Of a stretch of DNA of 64,000 nt, positions 26,139 to 33,883 are shown piece after piece. Below the pieces are notes generated by a model, which was not told where the DNA came from, did not search any database, and saw nothing but the letters and a program-made list of their open reading frames with translations. Position numbers and translations under genes: made by a program. Within the stretch, counting starts at the first letter, position 1, and the number at the start of each line of letters is the position of its first letter. Source of the stretch: Solirubrobacteraceae bacterium (GTDB taxonomy: Bacteria > Actinomycetota > Thermoleophilia > Solirubrobacterales > Solirubrobacteraceae); assembly GCA_025451035.1 (NCBI GenBank), contig JANWLE010000010.1, positions 1 through 64,000 on the forward strand. The letters are read 5' to 3'.

Positions 26139-27560
26139 ATGAACGACCCCACTGCGATCGCCATGGCAGCGCGTGGATGGCGCCCGGGATGGACTCGCGC
26201 ACTGTGGGTACTCGGCCCGGGACTCATGGTGATGCTCGCAGACACAGATGCCGGCAGCGTCGTCACTGCCGCCCAGTCTGGAGCCAGCTGGGGCTATCGC
26301 CTGCTCCCACTCGAGCTGGTGCTGATACCGGTGCTATACCTGGTGATGGAGCTGACTGTCAGGCTCGGCATCACGACCGGCAAGGGGCACGCCGAGGCGA
26401 TCCGCGACCGGTTCGGCACGCGGTGGGCCGCTCTATCCGTCGGCACGCTGCTGCTGAGCGCCACCGGCGCGTTGATCACCGAGTTCGCGGGCATCGCCGG
26501 CGTCGGCGAGCTGGTCGGGCTGGCACCGGCGGTGACCGTTCCCCTCGCGGCCGCTTTCTTGATTGCCATCGTGCTCTGCCGGGGCTACCGTCGGGTCGAG
26601 CTGATCGGGCTGACGCTGGGAATGTTCGAGGTCGCGTTCGTCCTCGCCGCGGTGCTCGCCCGTCCCAAGGTCGGGGCCATAGCCGACTCGCTGTGGACAC
26701 ACCAGCCGGTTACCGACCACGGCTACCTGGCGCTCGTCGCAGCGAACGTCGGCGCTGTGGTGATGCCATGGATGATCTTCTGCCAGCAAGGAGCCGTGGT
26801 CGACAAGGGCCTGCGAGCGAGACACATTCGCCTCGCCCGCCTGGACACCGCTCTCGGGGCCGTACTGACGCAGCTGATAATGGCGGCCGTCCTGATCGTC
26901 ACCGCCGCGACCCTCTCCGGCCATGGCGCCGGGCGGCTCACCTCGGTTGGCGAGATCTCCACGGCGCTCACCCCATATCTCGGCGCCTTCGCGAGCCGCC
27001 TCACCTTCGCTTTGGGCATCGCCGGCGCGGCGCTGCTCGCAAGTATCGTCGTCTCGCTGGCCGCGGCGTGGGCGGTCGCCGAGGCTTTCGGCGCGCGCCG
27101 CAGTCTCAATGACGGCGTACGAGGAGCCCCTCTCTTCTACGGCCTTTATCTCACTTGCATCGCCGTTGGGGCAGGAATGGTTCTCGCCAGCAACTCGCTC
27201 ATCCGCCTGGCGATCGACGTGGAGATCCTCAACGCGTTGTTGCTGCCCTTGGTCGTCGGCCTGCTGCTCGCGCTCGCCTGGACCACCCTCCCTCATCCTC
27301 ACCGGCTTCGTCGCGGCGAGCGCGTGGTGCTCGCGGCCGTGCTTGGCACCCTGACCCTGGTCGGGCTCGGCTGGGCCACGGTCACGGTCCTACCAGGCTC
27401 CCCTCAAACGGCGTGCTGTGCCGCCCGCCAGAGCATGAGCACCGAGTCAGCGCGCGCGCGTCGAGGCGCGCGGATCGGCGCTCCAAGGTCGTCCCGGCTC
27501 GTCAGTCGGCCGCCGAGCGGCGTGTTGTTCGGCTCTGCCCTCGGGCTGGGGGGAAGTTAG
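26139..27560 (+). CDS. Divergent NRAMP-family divalent metal transporter
   Basis: A 473-residue membrane protein with about 11 helices in NRAMP order. In TM1 the canonical DPGN reads DAGS (LADTDAGSVVTAA): the metal-binding Asp is kept but Asn is Ser. In TM6 the usual MPHN reads MPWM (VVMPWMIFCQQGA): the Met is kept and the His is lost. These changes point to a distant subgroup, possibly with a different metal such as Mg2+ or Mn2+. The start at 26139 leaves the operator upstream; an earlier ATG at 26052 sits on it. The kinase gene starts two bases after its stop, which suggests an operon. Confidence 0.85.
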   Translation: MNDPTAIAMAARGWRPGWTRALWVLGPGLMVMLADTDAGSVVTAAQSGASWGYRLLPLELVLIPVLYLVMELTVRLGITTGKGHAEAIRDRFGTRWAALSVGTLLLSATGALITEFAGIAGVGELVGLAPAVTVPLAAAFLIAIVLCRGYRRVELIGLTLGMFEVAFVLAAVLARPKVGAIADSLWTHQPVTDHGYLALVAANVGAVVMPWMIFCQQGAVVDKGLRARHIRLARLDTALGAVLTQLIMAAVLIVTAATLSGHGAGRLTSVGEISTALTPYLGAFASRLTFALGIAGAALLASIVVSLAAAWAVAEAFGARRSLNDGVRGAPLFYGLYLTCIAVGAGMVLASNSLIRLAIDVEILNALLLPLVVGLLLALAWTTLPHPHRLRRGERVVLAAVLGTLTLVGLGWATVTVLPGSPQTACCAARQSMSTESARARRGARIGAPRSSRLVSRPPSGVLFGSALGLGGS

Positions 27561-27561
27561 C

Positions 27562-29061
27562 GTGTCGGCATCCAACGACATAGTCGGCCCGGTCGCGAGG
27601 TTTGGTGAGCCGTGTGAGCCCGGTCTGCGAACGAAGCGCAGGTCGGTTACCGGACGAGACGCCAAGACAGCTGTTTTCGGTGCTCTCAGCAGGCAGCGGT
27701 TAGAGACGGCGAAGGCGCCACCGACCCTCCGGCGCCTGAAGCTCGCCGGCGCAGCCCTGCCGGTGCTCTTCATCCTCGCGCTGGAGCTGATCCGCCTGAC
27801 GGTCATCGAGAAAGGCACCGCCGATTACAGCCCGCACATCGCTCTTGCGCTCGTCACGATCGTCGCGGTCGTCGCCTTCTCGTTCGTCATGTTCCATTTC
27901 ATAGCCCGTGCTCAGACAGAGACGGCCCAAGTGGTAGCGAACCTGCGGCTAAGGCAGCAGCAAGGCCACGCTTTCTACGACGTGCTGCTTCGCATCTCAA
28001 ACCAGGAGCCGCTTGCGGACATACTCGCCGCTGTAGCGCGACATGCCCGCAACCTGCTGGCAGGCGAGCACGCGGCCGTCTGCCTGAACGAGCTCACGGC
28101 CCGGTCCGTTCAGCTCGACCCCACACGGACGGGCGGCGTCCTTTGGCCTGGTGGTGTCTGCATCCTGCCCGACGCTAACGAGTCCTACGACCTCCACGAT
28201 GCTAGTTTTGTGCACTCTCTGCGCTCCTCTGCCGAGCTCAAGGAGAGCGTGCGCGTTCAGGTACAGAGCTCTGACAGAGCACTCGGCCATCTCTGGGTCG
28301 GCCGTAGTTCGGAGATCCCCTTCAGTGGGCGTGACCAGGCGTTTTTGAAAACTCTCTCTGGTTTCGCCTCGATCGCTGTAACCAGCGCCCGGATGCGCGA
28401 GAGCGAAAGGCAGGGCGCGATCCTCGCCGAGCGCGAGCGGCTCGCGTGTGAGCTGCACGACAGCCTGGCACAGGTTCTCGGCGCGGTGCACCTGCGGCTG
28501 CGTGGGCTCGCCTCGGGCGAAGGCGAGCTGGAACCGGAAATCGCGCTGGAGCTGATCGAGCTGGCCGATATCTGCGAGGAGGGCTACGGCGACGTGCGCG
28601 GCGCGATCCTCGACTTGCACGAGTCCAGCCGCGGCGAGGGTAACCTGCTCGACAGCCTGAGCGCCTACCTGGACAAGTACAGCAGGCAGTGCGGTATAGC
28701 GACCTCGCTGCAGTCAGACCTCGATCGTGACCTGACGCTTCCCCCGCGCAGCGAGGTGCAGATCATCAGGGTCATACAAGAGGCTCTCGCCAACGTCCGC
28801 AAGCACTCGGGCGCGGCCACGGCGACAGTCCGTCTCAGCGAGCATGAGGGCACGGTCATGTTCCTCGTCGAGGACGACGGCCTGGGCTTCGACATCACCC
28901 CAAAGCTGTTCGAGCAGGGCGGCTTCGGGCTGCATTCGATGCGTGAGCGCATGGAGATGATCGGCGGCACGCTGCTGACCGACTCCGCCGCCGGGCGCGG
29001 CACGCGCGTCGTCGGGCGGCTCCCCCACGCTTGCATGCAGGCACCGATCCGCTCAACCTAG
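27562..29061 (+). CDS. NarL-type sensor histidine kinase with GAF domain
   Basis: 499 residues from a GTG. Two hydrophobic helices around 56-70 and 90-112 anchor it, and a GAF-like sensor domain spans about 130-280. The HisKA_3 box is ERLACELHDSLAQVLG, with the phospho-His near residue 299. The ATPase domain has EALANVRKHSGA, VEDDGLGF and GGFGLHSMRERMEMIGG. It ends in IRST. No response regulator is adjacent. Its last 60 residues resemble the decayed kinase tail next to the LuxR-type regulator at 42625-43308, so that regulator is a candidate partner. Confidence 0.9.
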   Translation: MSASNDIVGPVARFGEPCEPGLRTKRRSVTGRDAKTAVFGALSRQRLETAKAPPTLRRLKLAGAALPVLFILALELIRLTVIEKGTADYSPHIALALVTIVAVVAFSFVMFHFIARAQTETAQVVANLRLRQQQGHAFYDVLLRISNQEPLADILAAVARHARNLLAGEHAAVCLNELTARSVQLDPTRTGGVLWPGGVCILPDANESYDLHDASFVHSLRSSAELKESVRVQVQSSDRALGHLWVGRSSEIPFSGRDQAFLKTLSGFASIAVTSARMRESERQGAILAERERLACELHDSLAQVLGAVHLRLRGLASGEGELEPEIALELIELADICEEGYGDVRGAILDLHESSRGEGNLLDSLSAYLDKYSRQCGIATSLQSDLDRDLTLPPRSEVQIIRVIQEALANVRKHSGAATATVRLSEHEGTVMFLVEDDGLGFDITPKLFEQGGFGLHSMRERMEMIGGTLLTDSAAGRGTRVVGRLPHACMQAPIRST

Positions 29062-29115
29062 ACCCTACGGGCGCGAGCCGCTCGGCCCCGAGCGTGACCG
29101 CTCGCGAGAAGCCGG

Positions 29116-29400
29116 TCACCTGTGCAATCTGTCGATCATCTCGACGAGCGCCTCGTCGTCAGCCAGGACACGCTGCGCGGCCGGGTAAAGCCGTGTGCCG
29201 GCCGGGGTCGGCGAGGTGCCCCGGTGGGAGCGCACCAGCAGGCGAACACCTGCCCACGTCTCCAGCGAGCGAAGCCGCTTGGACAGGGTGGGCTGGCTCA
29301 CGCGCAGGACCTTCGCCGCCATCCCCAGGCTGCCGAGGTCTATCACCATGCAAAACGCCCGTAGATCGGCGAGCTGCGGCTCCCGCTTGTTACCCGTCAT
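29116..29400 (-). CDS. LysR-type HTH domain only
   Basis: A 94-residue protein that is just the winged HTH of LysR regulators: LADLRAFCMVIDLGSLGMAA, VSQPTLSKRLRSLETWAGVRLLVR, then TPAGTRLYPAAQRVL. The co-inducer domain of about 200 residues is missing, and the frame ends cleanly at a stop. Either a truncated gene or a genuine single-domain regulator. It lies immediately downstream of the minus-strand HTH-HemA gene. Confidence 0.75.
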   Translation of the reverse strand: MTGNKREPQLADLRAFCMVIDLGSLGMAAKVLRVSQPTLSKRLRSLETWAGVRLLVRSHRGTSPTPAGTRLYPAAQRVLADDEALVEMIDRLHR

Positions 29401-29493
29401 GCGACCCCTACCCGACCTCCGCAATCGCCGCGCGCAGCTTCGCGACCCCGAAGCTCCCGCTACGGGCGACCCTGCCCCGGCTGCGCATCAAGC

Positions 29494-30888
29494 TCACGTC
29501 CCGAAGAGCTTTCGCGCGGCCTGCGCGAGCTGGCCGCCCCCATCGGAGCTGAGAGCAGACCGGGGCGCGTGAAGGATGTCCGCCACGAGACGGTTGCTCA
29601 TCTGCTCGATCAGCGAACGCTCCTTCGCCGGCAGGTCGGGCAGACGCCGAAACAGCCACTCCAGCTCGCTTCGGCGCTGCTCGTCCGCGGCCTGACCGAT
29701 CGCCTGTATGGCTGGCACCGAGTTTCGCGAGCGCAGCCAGCGCAGGTATGTGTCAGCGGACTGCTCCGCGAGCCGCTCGAGCTGCCCGCGCAGCGGATCC
29801 TCGGACTCCACGCCCTTCTCCGCAGCCAGATCGTCGGCCGAGACGAAGCGCTCGCCGAGCGCAGCCTGAAGCGCCTTGGGAACCGCGCTGGGCGAGGACA
29901 TGTCGACGACGACCGCGCCGGTCTCGACCAGCCGGCGAGCGTCCCGCTCGCCGGGCGACCAGACTCCACCGAGGGCAACGATCACGCCCGCGAGCGGCGG
30001 CACGACATCCTCGCCTTCGAACGGGATTACGCTCGCACCGACCTCGCGCGAGAGAGCGAGCGCTCGCTCGCTGGTCCTGCTCGTGATGATCACCTCGGCG
30101 CCCCGCCTCGCCGCGGCAAACGCTGCGAGGCGTCCCATCACCCCGGCGCCGACTACCAGGATCCGCTGGCCCTCGGGCTCCCCGCAGTACTCTTGCATGC
30201 GCTCGAGCGCGACGTCGGCCAGCGATCGCGTCGCGCCGCCGAAACGGCTGCGAGCACGCCTGCCAGTTTGAAGCGCGATCTGGAACAAGCGGTCCAGCGC
30301 GGGATCAAGCGGACGCTCGCCGCGGCGGCGCTCAAGCGTCTCGCGCAGCTGGTGCAGCAGCTGGTTCTCGCACAACACGGCGCTGTCCAGCCCGCAGGCG
30401 ACCGCGATCAGGTGTCGCGCCGCCTCGATGCCGTCGAAACGCTGCGATCCCGAGGGTGGCTGCGGTAGCGTCCGCTCCGCGAGCTCGTCGAGCGCGACGT
30501 ACAGCTCCACGCGATGACAGGTGTGGACGACGATGGTCGCCTCGCTGAGTTGCAACTCGGCCAGTTCGCCCGCGAACGCCTCGCGCGCGGGCGCCGGTAC
30601 ACGGGGTGCCTGCGCCACGAGCGCGGTTAGCGAAGGCAGCGGCGGGCAGTCTTCAGCCCGTTCGTGGACCGCGGCGGCGGGGGCCTCGATGCCCCGTCCT
30701 TGCGGCACCGGTAGCAGGTCGAGAATCGCCGAGCGGGCGAAGCGGCGGTGACCGCCTGGCGTCGTGAAGGTCCTGACATCCCCATTCGCGCTCCAGCGGC
30801 GCAGCGTGGCCGGCGAGACGCCGATGAGCGCACAGGCCTCCTGCAGGGTCAGCCACTCCTCGTAAGCCGGCATGTGAACGGTGCTCAT
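29494..30888 (-). CDS. hemA: HTH-domain fused to glutamyl-tRNA reductase
   Basis: 464 residues in two parts. Residues 8-60 are a BldC/MerR-like helix-turn-helix: EWLTLQEACALIGVSPATLRR, WSANGDV, then PGGHRRFARSAILDLL. From about residue 85 it is a glutamyl-tRNA reductase, the first committed enzyme of C5 heme synthesis. It has the catalytic Cys in VVHTCHRVELYV, the LDSAVLCENQLL helix, the NADPH loop VVGAGVMGRLAAFAA and the C-terminal dimerisation helices. The first HemA strand with GxxHRxAP is missing and appears replaced by the HTH. Its ATG overlaps the upstream cytochrome stop (ATGA), so it is the last gene of the cytochrome operon. It may be a paralogue dedicated to, or regulating, this cluster. 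Confidence 0.85.
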   Translation of the reverse strand: MSTVHMPAYEEWLTLQEACALIGVSPATLRRWSANGDVRTFTTPGGHRRFARSAILDLLPVPQGRGIEAPAAAVHERAEDCPPLPSLTALVAQAPRVPAPAREAFAGELAELQLSEATIVVHTCHRVELYVALDELAERTLPQPPSGSQRFDGIEAARHLIAVACGLDSAVLCENQLLHQLRETLERRRGERPLDPALDRLFQIALQTGRRARSRFGGATRSLADVALERMQEYCGEPEGQRILVVGAGVMGRLAAFAAARRGAEVIITSRTSERALALSREVGASVIPFEGEDVVPPLAGVIVALGGVWSPGERDARRLVETGAVVVDMSSPSAVPKALQAALGERFVSADDLAAEKGVESEDPLRGQLERLAEQSADTYLRWLRSRNSVPAIQAIGQAADEQRRSELEWLFRRLPDLPAKERSLIEQMSNRLVADILHAPRSALSSDGGGQLAQAARKLFGT

Positions 30889-32480
30889 AATCCTCGCTCC
30901 TTGCTGCTCAGGACCTGCTGCTTCTTGTGACATCTGGCGCAGAAGGCCTCTTGGTGGCAGTACGCGCAGGCCTGTATGCCGGCCCTTTCGATCACCTGCG
31001 GGTGGTGGAAGAGCATTTCTTCGTGTCTGACCTGCGTCGCGCCGGAGCTGTGGCAGTTCGTGCAGAAACTGCTTTTCGCCGCGGACGGTTCGAGCGCGGC
31101 GGGCGAGCGCGCGTGTTCGAAGACCCACAACTTGGACAGATGGTCCGCCGGGGGGCTGAGCAGCGACACGCTGGATATCGTCGACCCTGACTGCGGGAAG
31201 GTATGGCACGTAGTGCATTCCCAGGGCACGGTGTTGCTCAACAGACGCCCGTCGGAGCCAACCTTGAAATGGGCGCCATCGTGGCAGCGGAAACAGCCGG
31301 GGCCCGTCTGGTGGCCGAGGTCGTTGGGATAGTCGGCCGCGATCATGTTCATTTCAGGATCCGCGACAAGCGGGTAGATCACCTTCATCTCGTCGACCGC
31401 CTGCTTGACATCCCCCTGGTGGCTTCCGGCGAGCAGCGGATACTTCTGCGCGTACGTACCGCGGATACCTTCGATCGCCTTGTCCGCCTCCCCAGTCGAG
31501 CGGTAGCGCTTGCCGAGGAGGGCTACCGCTTCACGCTTGATGTAGGGCAGTGACCGGCTGATCTTGTCTTCGGAGATCGCGGTGTCGAGCGCTTCGCCGG
31601 GGCTCGGGAATTCGTGTCCGACGCGGTTGTGGCAGCTGATGCAGTCGATCTGCCTCACAGTCTCGGTCTGCTTGATCCGGTTGATCTCCGGCAGCACGTC
31701 GCTTGAGACGCCGACCTGCGAGCGGCCAATGAACTGTTCGCTGCGGCCATCCTGGTAGACGACCCGCATCCAGTCGATTTTCTGAGCGTCCTTTTCGGGA
31801 CTCGCATATTCGACCTTCACCCCGATGTGCCAGTGCGCGCCGCGGCTTGCCGTGCCTTCGCCGAGGCGCCTGGGGCGCACGACGACCGCCACCATCTGCC
31901 GCGTATTTGCCTCATCTTCGCGGTAGTAGGAGTGCATCACGAGCTTGATCGGGCCGTTTTCGTTGGTGAGAGAGCTCAGCGAATGGCATTTCATGCAGGT
32001 GTCCTGGGTGGACGGAAGCAGGTTGTGGTCAGGCGGCGGGATCGGCTTCGGATAGGTGCCGGCGACCGTCTGAAGGAGCTGGCTCGCGCCTTTGATCTTC
32101 GATTCGACGAAGCCGGCGACGCCAGGCCCGACATGGCACTGCCCGCAGGCCACGTTGCGGTGGACCGACAGCCTGTTCGCCTGCGCCTCCGGTGCCATCG
32201 TGTGGCAGCGCGAGCAGAAGCCAGATGTCTCGCTCCACTTCTGAAAGGTGCTGCCGCCCACCACCGCTACCGAGCAGAAGCCGCCGACGGCGACCAGCGA
32301 GACGAGAAAGCCGCGGCCGCTGCGCGGCGGGTGGGCCCGCCGTAGGATCCCGGCAAGGAGCTCGCCAGCGCGGCTGTGGCGCCGCCCTGCGGGCTGGCCC
32401 GAGGCACGTGGCCTACCTCTTGGCGCCGGCAAGGCCGAGTCCGATCTGTTTGAGGTCTTCGTCCATTTCCGGCGGGTCAA
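30885..32480 (-). CDS. NapC/NirT-like nonaheme membrane cytochrome c
   Basis: 531 residues, one N-terminal membrane helix (about residues 58-78: FLVSLVAVGGFCSVAVVGG) and nine CxxCH heme motifs: CSRCH, CGQCH, CMKCH, CISCH, CFRCH, CTTCH, CTNCH, CAYCH and CARCH. The first two, with CHTMAPEAQANRLSVH between them, are typical of NapC/CymA quinol dehydrogenases. Such proteins take electrons from menaquinol and pass them outward. No ATG fits; TTG at 32480 or 32432 are candidates, overlapping the TlpA-like gene. It is the natural electron entry point for the three hexaheme cytochromes in the same run. Confidence 0.9.
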   Translation of the reverse strand: MTRRKWTKTSNRSDSALPAPRGRPRASGQPAGRRHSRAGELLAGILRRAHPPRSGRGFLVSLVAVGGFCSVAVVGGSTFQKWSETSGFCSRCHTMAPEAQANRLSVHRNVACGQCHVGPGVAGFVESKIKGASQLLQTVAGTYPKPIPPPDHNLLPSTQDTCMKCHSLSSLTNENGPIKLVMHSYYREDEANTRQMVAVVVRPRRLGEGTASRGAHWHIGVKVEYASPEKDAQKIDWMRVVYQDGRSEQFIGRSQVGVSSDVLPEINRIKQTETVRQIDCISCHNRVGHEFPSPGEALDTAISEDKISRSLPYIKREAVALLGKRYRSTGEADKAIEGIRGTYAQKYPLLAGSHQGDVKQAVDEMKVIYPLVADPEMNMIAADYPNDLGHQTGPGCFRCHDGAHFKVGSDGRLLSNTVPWECTTCHTFPQSGSTISSVSLLSPPADHLSKLWVFEHARSPAALEPSAAKSSFCTNCHSSGATQVRHEEMLFHHPQVIERAGIQACAYCHQEAFCARCHKKQQVLSSKERGL

Positions 32481-33012
32481 GCGAGGAGATCCTGATCTCC
32501 CGCAGGATCCCGGAGCTATCTATGAAGAAATGCGAGGGGATGCCTACGATCCGGTACTTGGAGGCGATCTTCCCGTCGGCGTCCTCGACCTTTGTGTAGG
32601 TGAGGCCGACCCGCTGCGCGTATTCCTCGATGTCAGACTTGCTGTCCTGGACGAACACCGCCAGTACAACCAGGCCGCGCGCACGGTACTTCGCGTAGGC
32701 GGCCTCGATGTCCGGATTCTCCGCCCGGCACGGCTGACACCACGGGGCTCCGAAGGTCAGCCAGACGGGATGGCCCCGCAACCCGCTCAGCCTCGCCCTC
32801 GCGCCTTCGATCGTAGTCGCGGTGAAGTCCGGCGCCGGCTTTCCGACTTCAGGCGCGGGGCCAGTCGCGCCGCCCGAGAGGACGACCGAGGTGAAGCTAC
32901 CGCCCGACGCCGGCCGGTTCGTCATATACGAGGCCGCGAGGACGGCGGCGGCGGTCACGCCCATCACCATGAGGTTCCGGGAACGACCCAGGCCATTGCG
33001 TCGACTAGCCAT
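32413..33012 (-). CDS. TlpA/ResA-like thioredoxin for cytochrome c maturation
   Basis: 199 residues: an N-terminal membrane anchor (LMVMGVTAAAVLAASYM) then a thioredoxin fold with active site APWCQPCRAENP and cis-Pro region VGIPSHFFIDSSG. ResA-type proteins keep apocytochrome CxxCH cysteines reduced outside the membrane. The ATG at 33012 overlaps the ccsA stop by 8 bp. Part of the System II set ccdA-resB-ccsA-tlpA. Confidence 0.9.
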   Translation of the reverse strand: MASRRNGLGRSRNLMVMGVTAAAVLAASYMTNRPASGGSFTSVVLSGGATGPAPEVGKPAPDFTATTIEGARARLSGLRGHPVWLTFGAPWCQPCRAENPDIEAAYAKYRARGLVVLAVFVQDSKSDIEEYAQRVGLTYTKVEDADGKIASKYRIVGIPSHFFIDSSGILREIRISSLDPPEMDEDLKQIGLGLAGAKR

Positions 33013-33883
33013 AGCTGTGCAGACCCCCGAAGAAGAGGTTTCCGAAATAGGTGAACAGCGCTGCCGCGAACACGAGCGTGAGCAGCAACGCGGCTCGCTG
33101 GCCACGCCAACCGCGGGCGCTGCGTGCGTGGAGGTAGGCCAGGCACACGATCCAGGTGACCAGCGACGCTGACTCCTTGGGATCCCAGCTCCAGTACCTG
33201 CCCCACGCGATATCAGCCCAGATCGCCCCGAGCACAATCGTCAAGGTCAAAAACGGGAAGCCGATCAATGTTGCCCTATAGGACAGGTCATCCAGCAACT
33301 CGCGCTTGGGCAGCAGCCGCCGCCCGCCGCCGCTCTGCACCAGGTACAGCAGCGCGGCGGCGAACCCGACCGCGAACGCGCCGTAGGCGATCACCGCGGT
33401 CGCTACGTGGACCGTTAGAAGCAGGTTGTTCTGGAGCGCGGGGACCAGCGGCGTGGCCGTGCTCGGGACCGTCGTCGAGTAGAGGAGCATCCCCAGCGCG
33501 ACCGGCAGCACGATCACGCCGATCGTCCACTGGCGATAGCGCCGCAGGAAATAGGCATTCACGCTCAGGGCGCCCCAGGCGAAGGCGACGGAGAACTCGT
33601 ACATGTTCGCGAACGGGCCATGACCGGTCGCCCCCCAGCGCAGGGCGAGCGCCGCGGAGAGGAAGCCGAACGCCAGCCACGAGGTCAGCGTGCCGAAGAC
33701 GGCTACGCCGCGAGCAACTTCGCCGTCTTGCACAGCGGTGATCTTTGCGCCGACGGTGTCCGCCGCCACCATCACGCGAGCCTGAAAGATGCGGTCTGAC
33801 GCGAAGGCCAGCACGTAGCAGACCAGCGCCAGCACCACCGCGATCATGCCAGCGAAGACACAGTACTGAGACAGGCTAAGCAT
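33005..33883 (-). CDS. ccsA: Cytochrome c synthase subunit CcsA/ResC
   Basis: 292 residues, about eight membrane helices. The heme-handling motif is WGRYWSWDPKESASLVTW, the WGxxWxWD signature of the CcsA/CcmF family, with further conserved His in VHVATAVIAYG and LHARS. It works with ResB/Ccs1 to deliver heme and attach it to apocytochromes. Overlaps resB by 8 bp. Confidence 0.95.
   Translation of the reverse strand: MLSLSQYCVFAGMIAVVLALVCYVLAFASDRIFQARVMVAADTVGAKITAVQDGEVARGVAVFGTLTSWLAFGFLSAALALRWGATGHGPFANMYEFSVAFAWGALSVNAYFLRRYRQWTIGVIVLPVALGMLLYSTTVPSTATPLVPALQNNLLLTVHVATAVIAYGAFAVGFAAALLYLVQSGGGRRLLPKRELLDDLSYRATLIGFPFLTLTIVLGAIWADIAWGRYWSWDPKESASLVTWIVCLAYLHARSARGWRGQRAALLLTLVFAAALFTYFGNLFFGGLHSYG

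Noticed and set aside
26177-27112. 311-codon frame inside the NRAMP gene
   Set aside because: Arg/Gly-rich out-of-frame reading of the transporter gene.
29569-30468. 299-codon plus-strand frame opposite hemA
   Set aside because: Antisense shadow; HemA motifs are clear on the minus strand.
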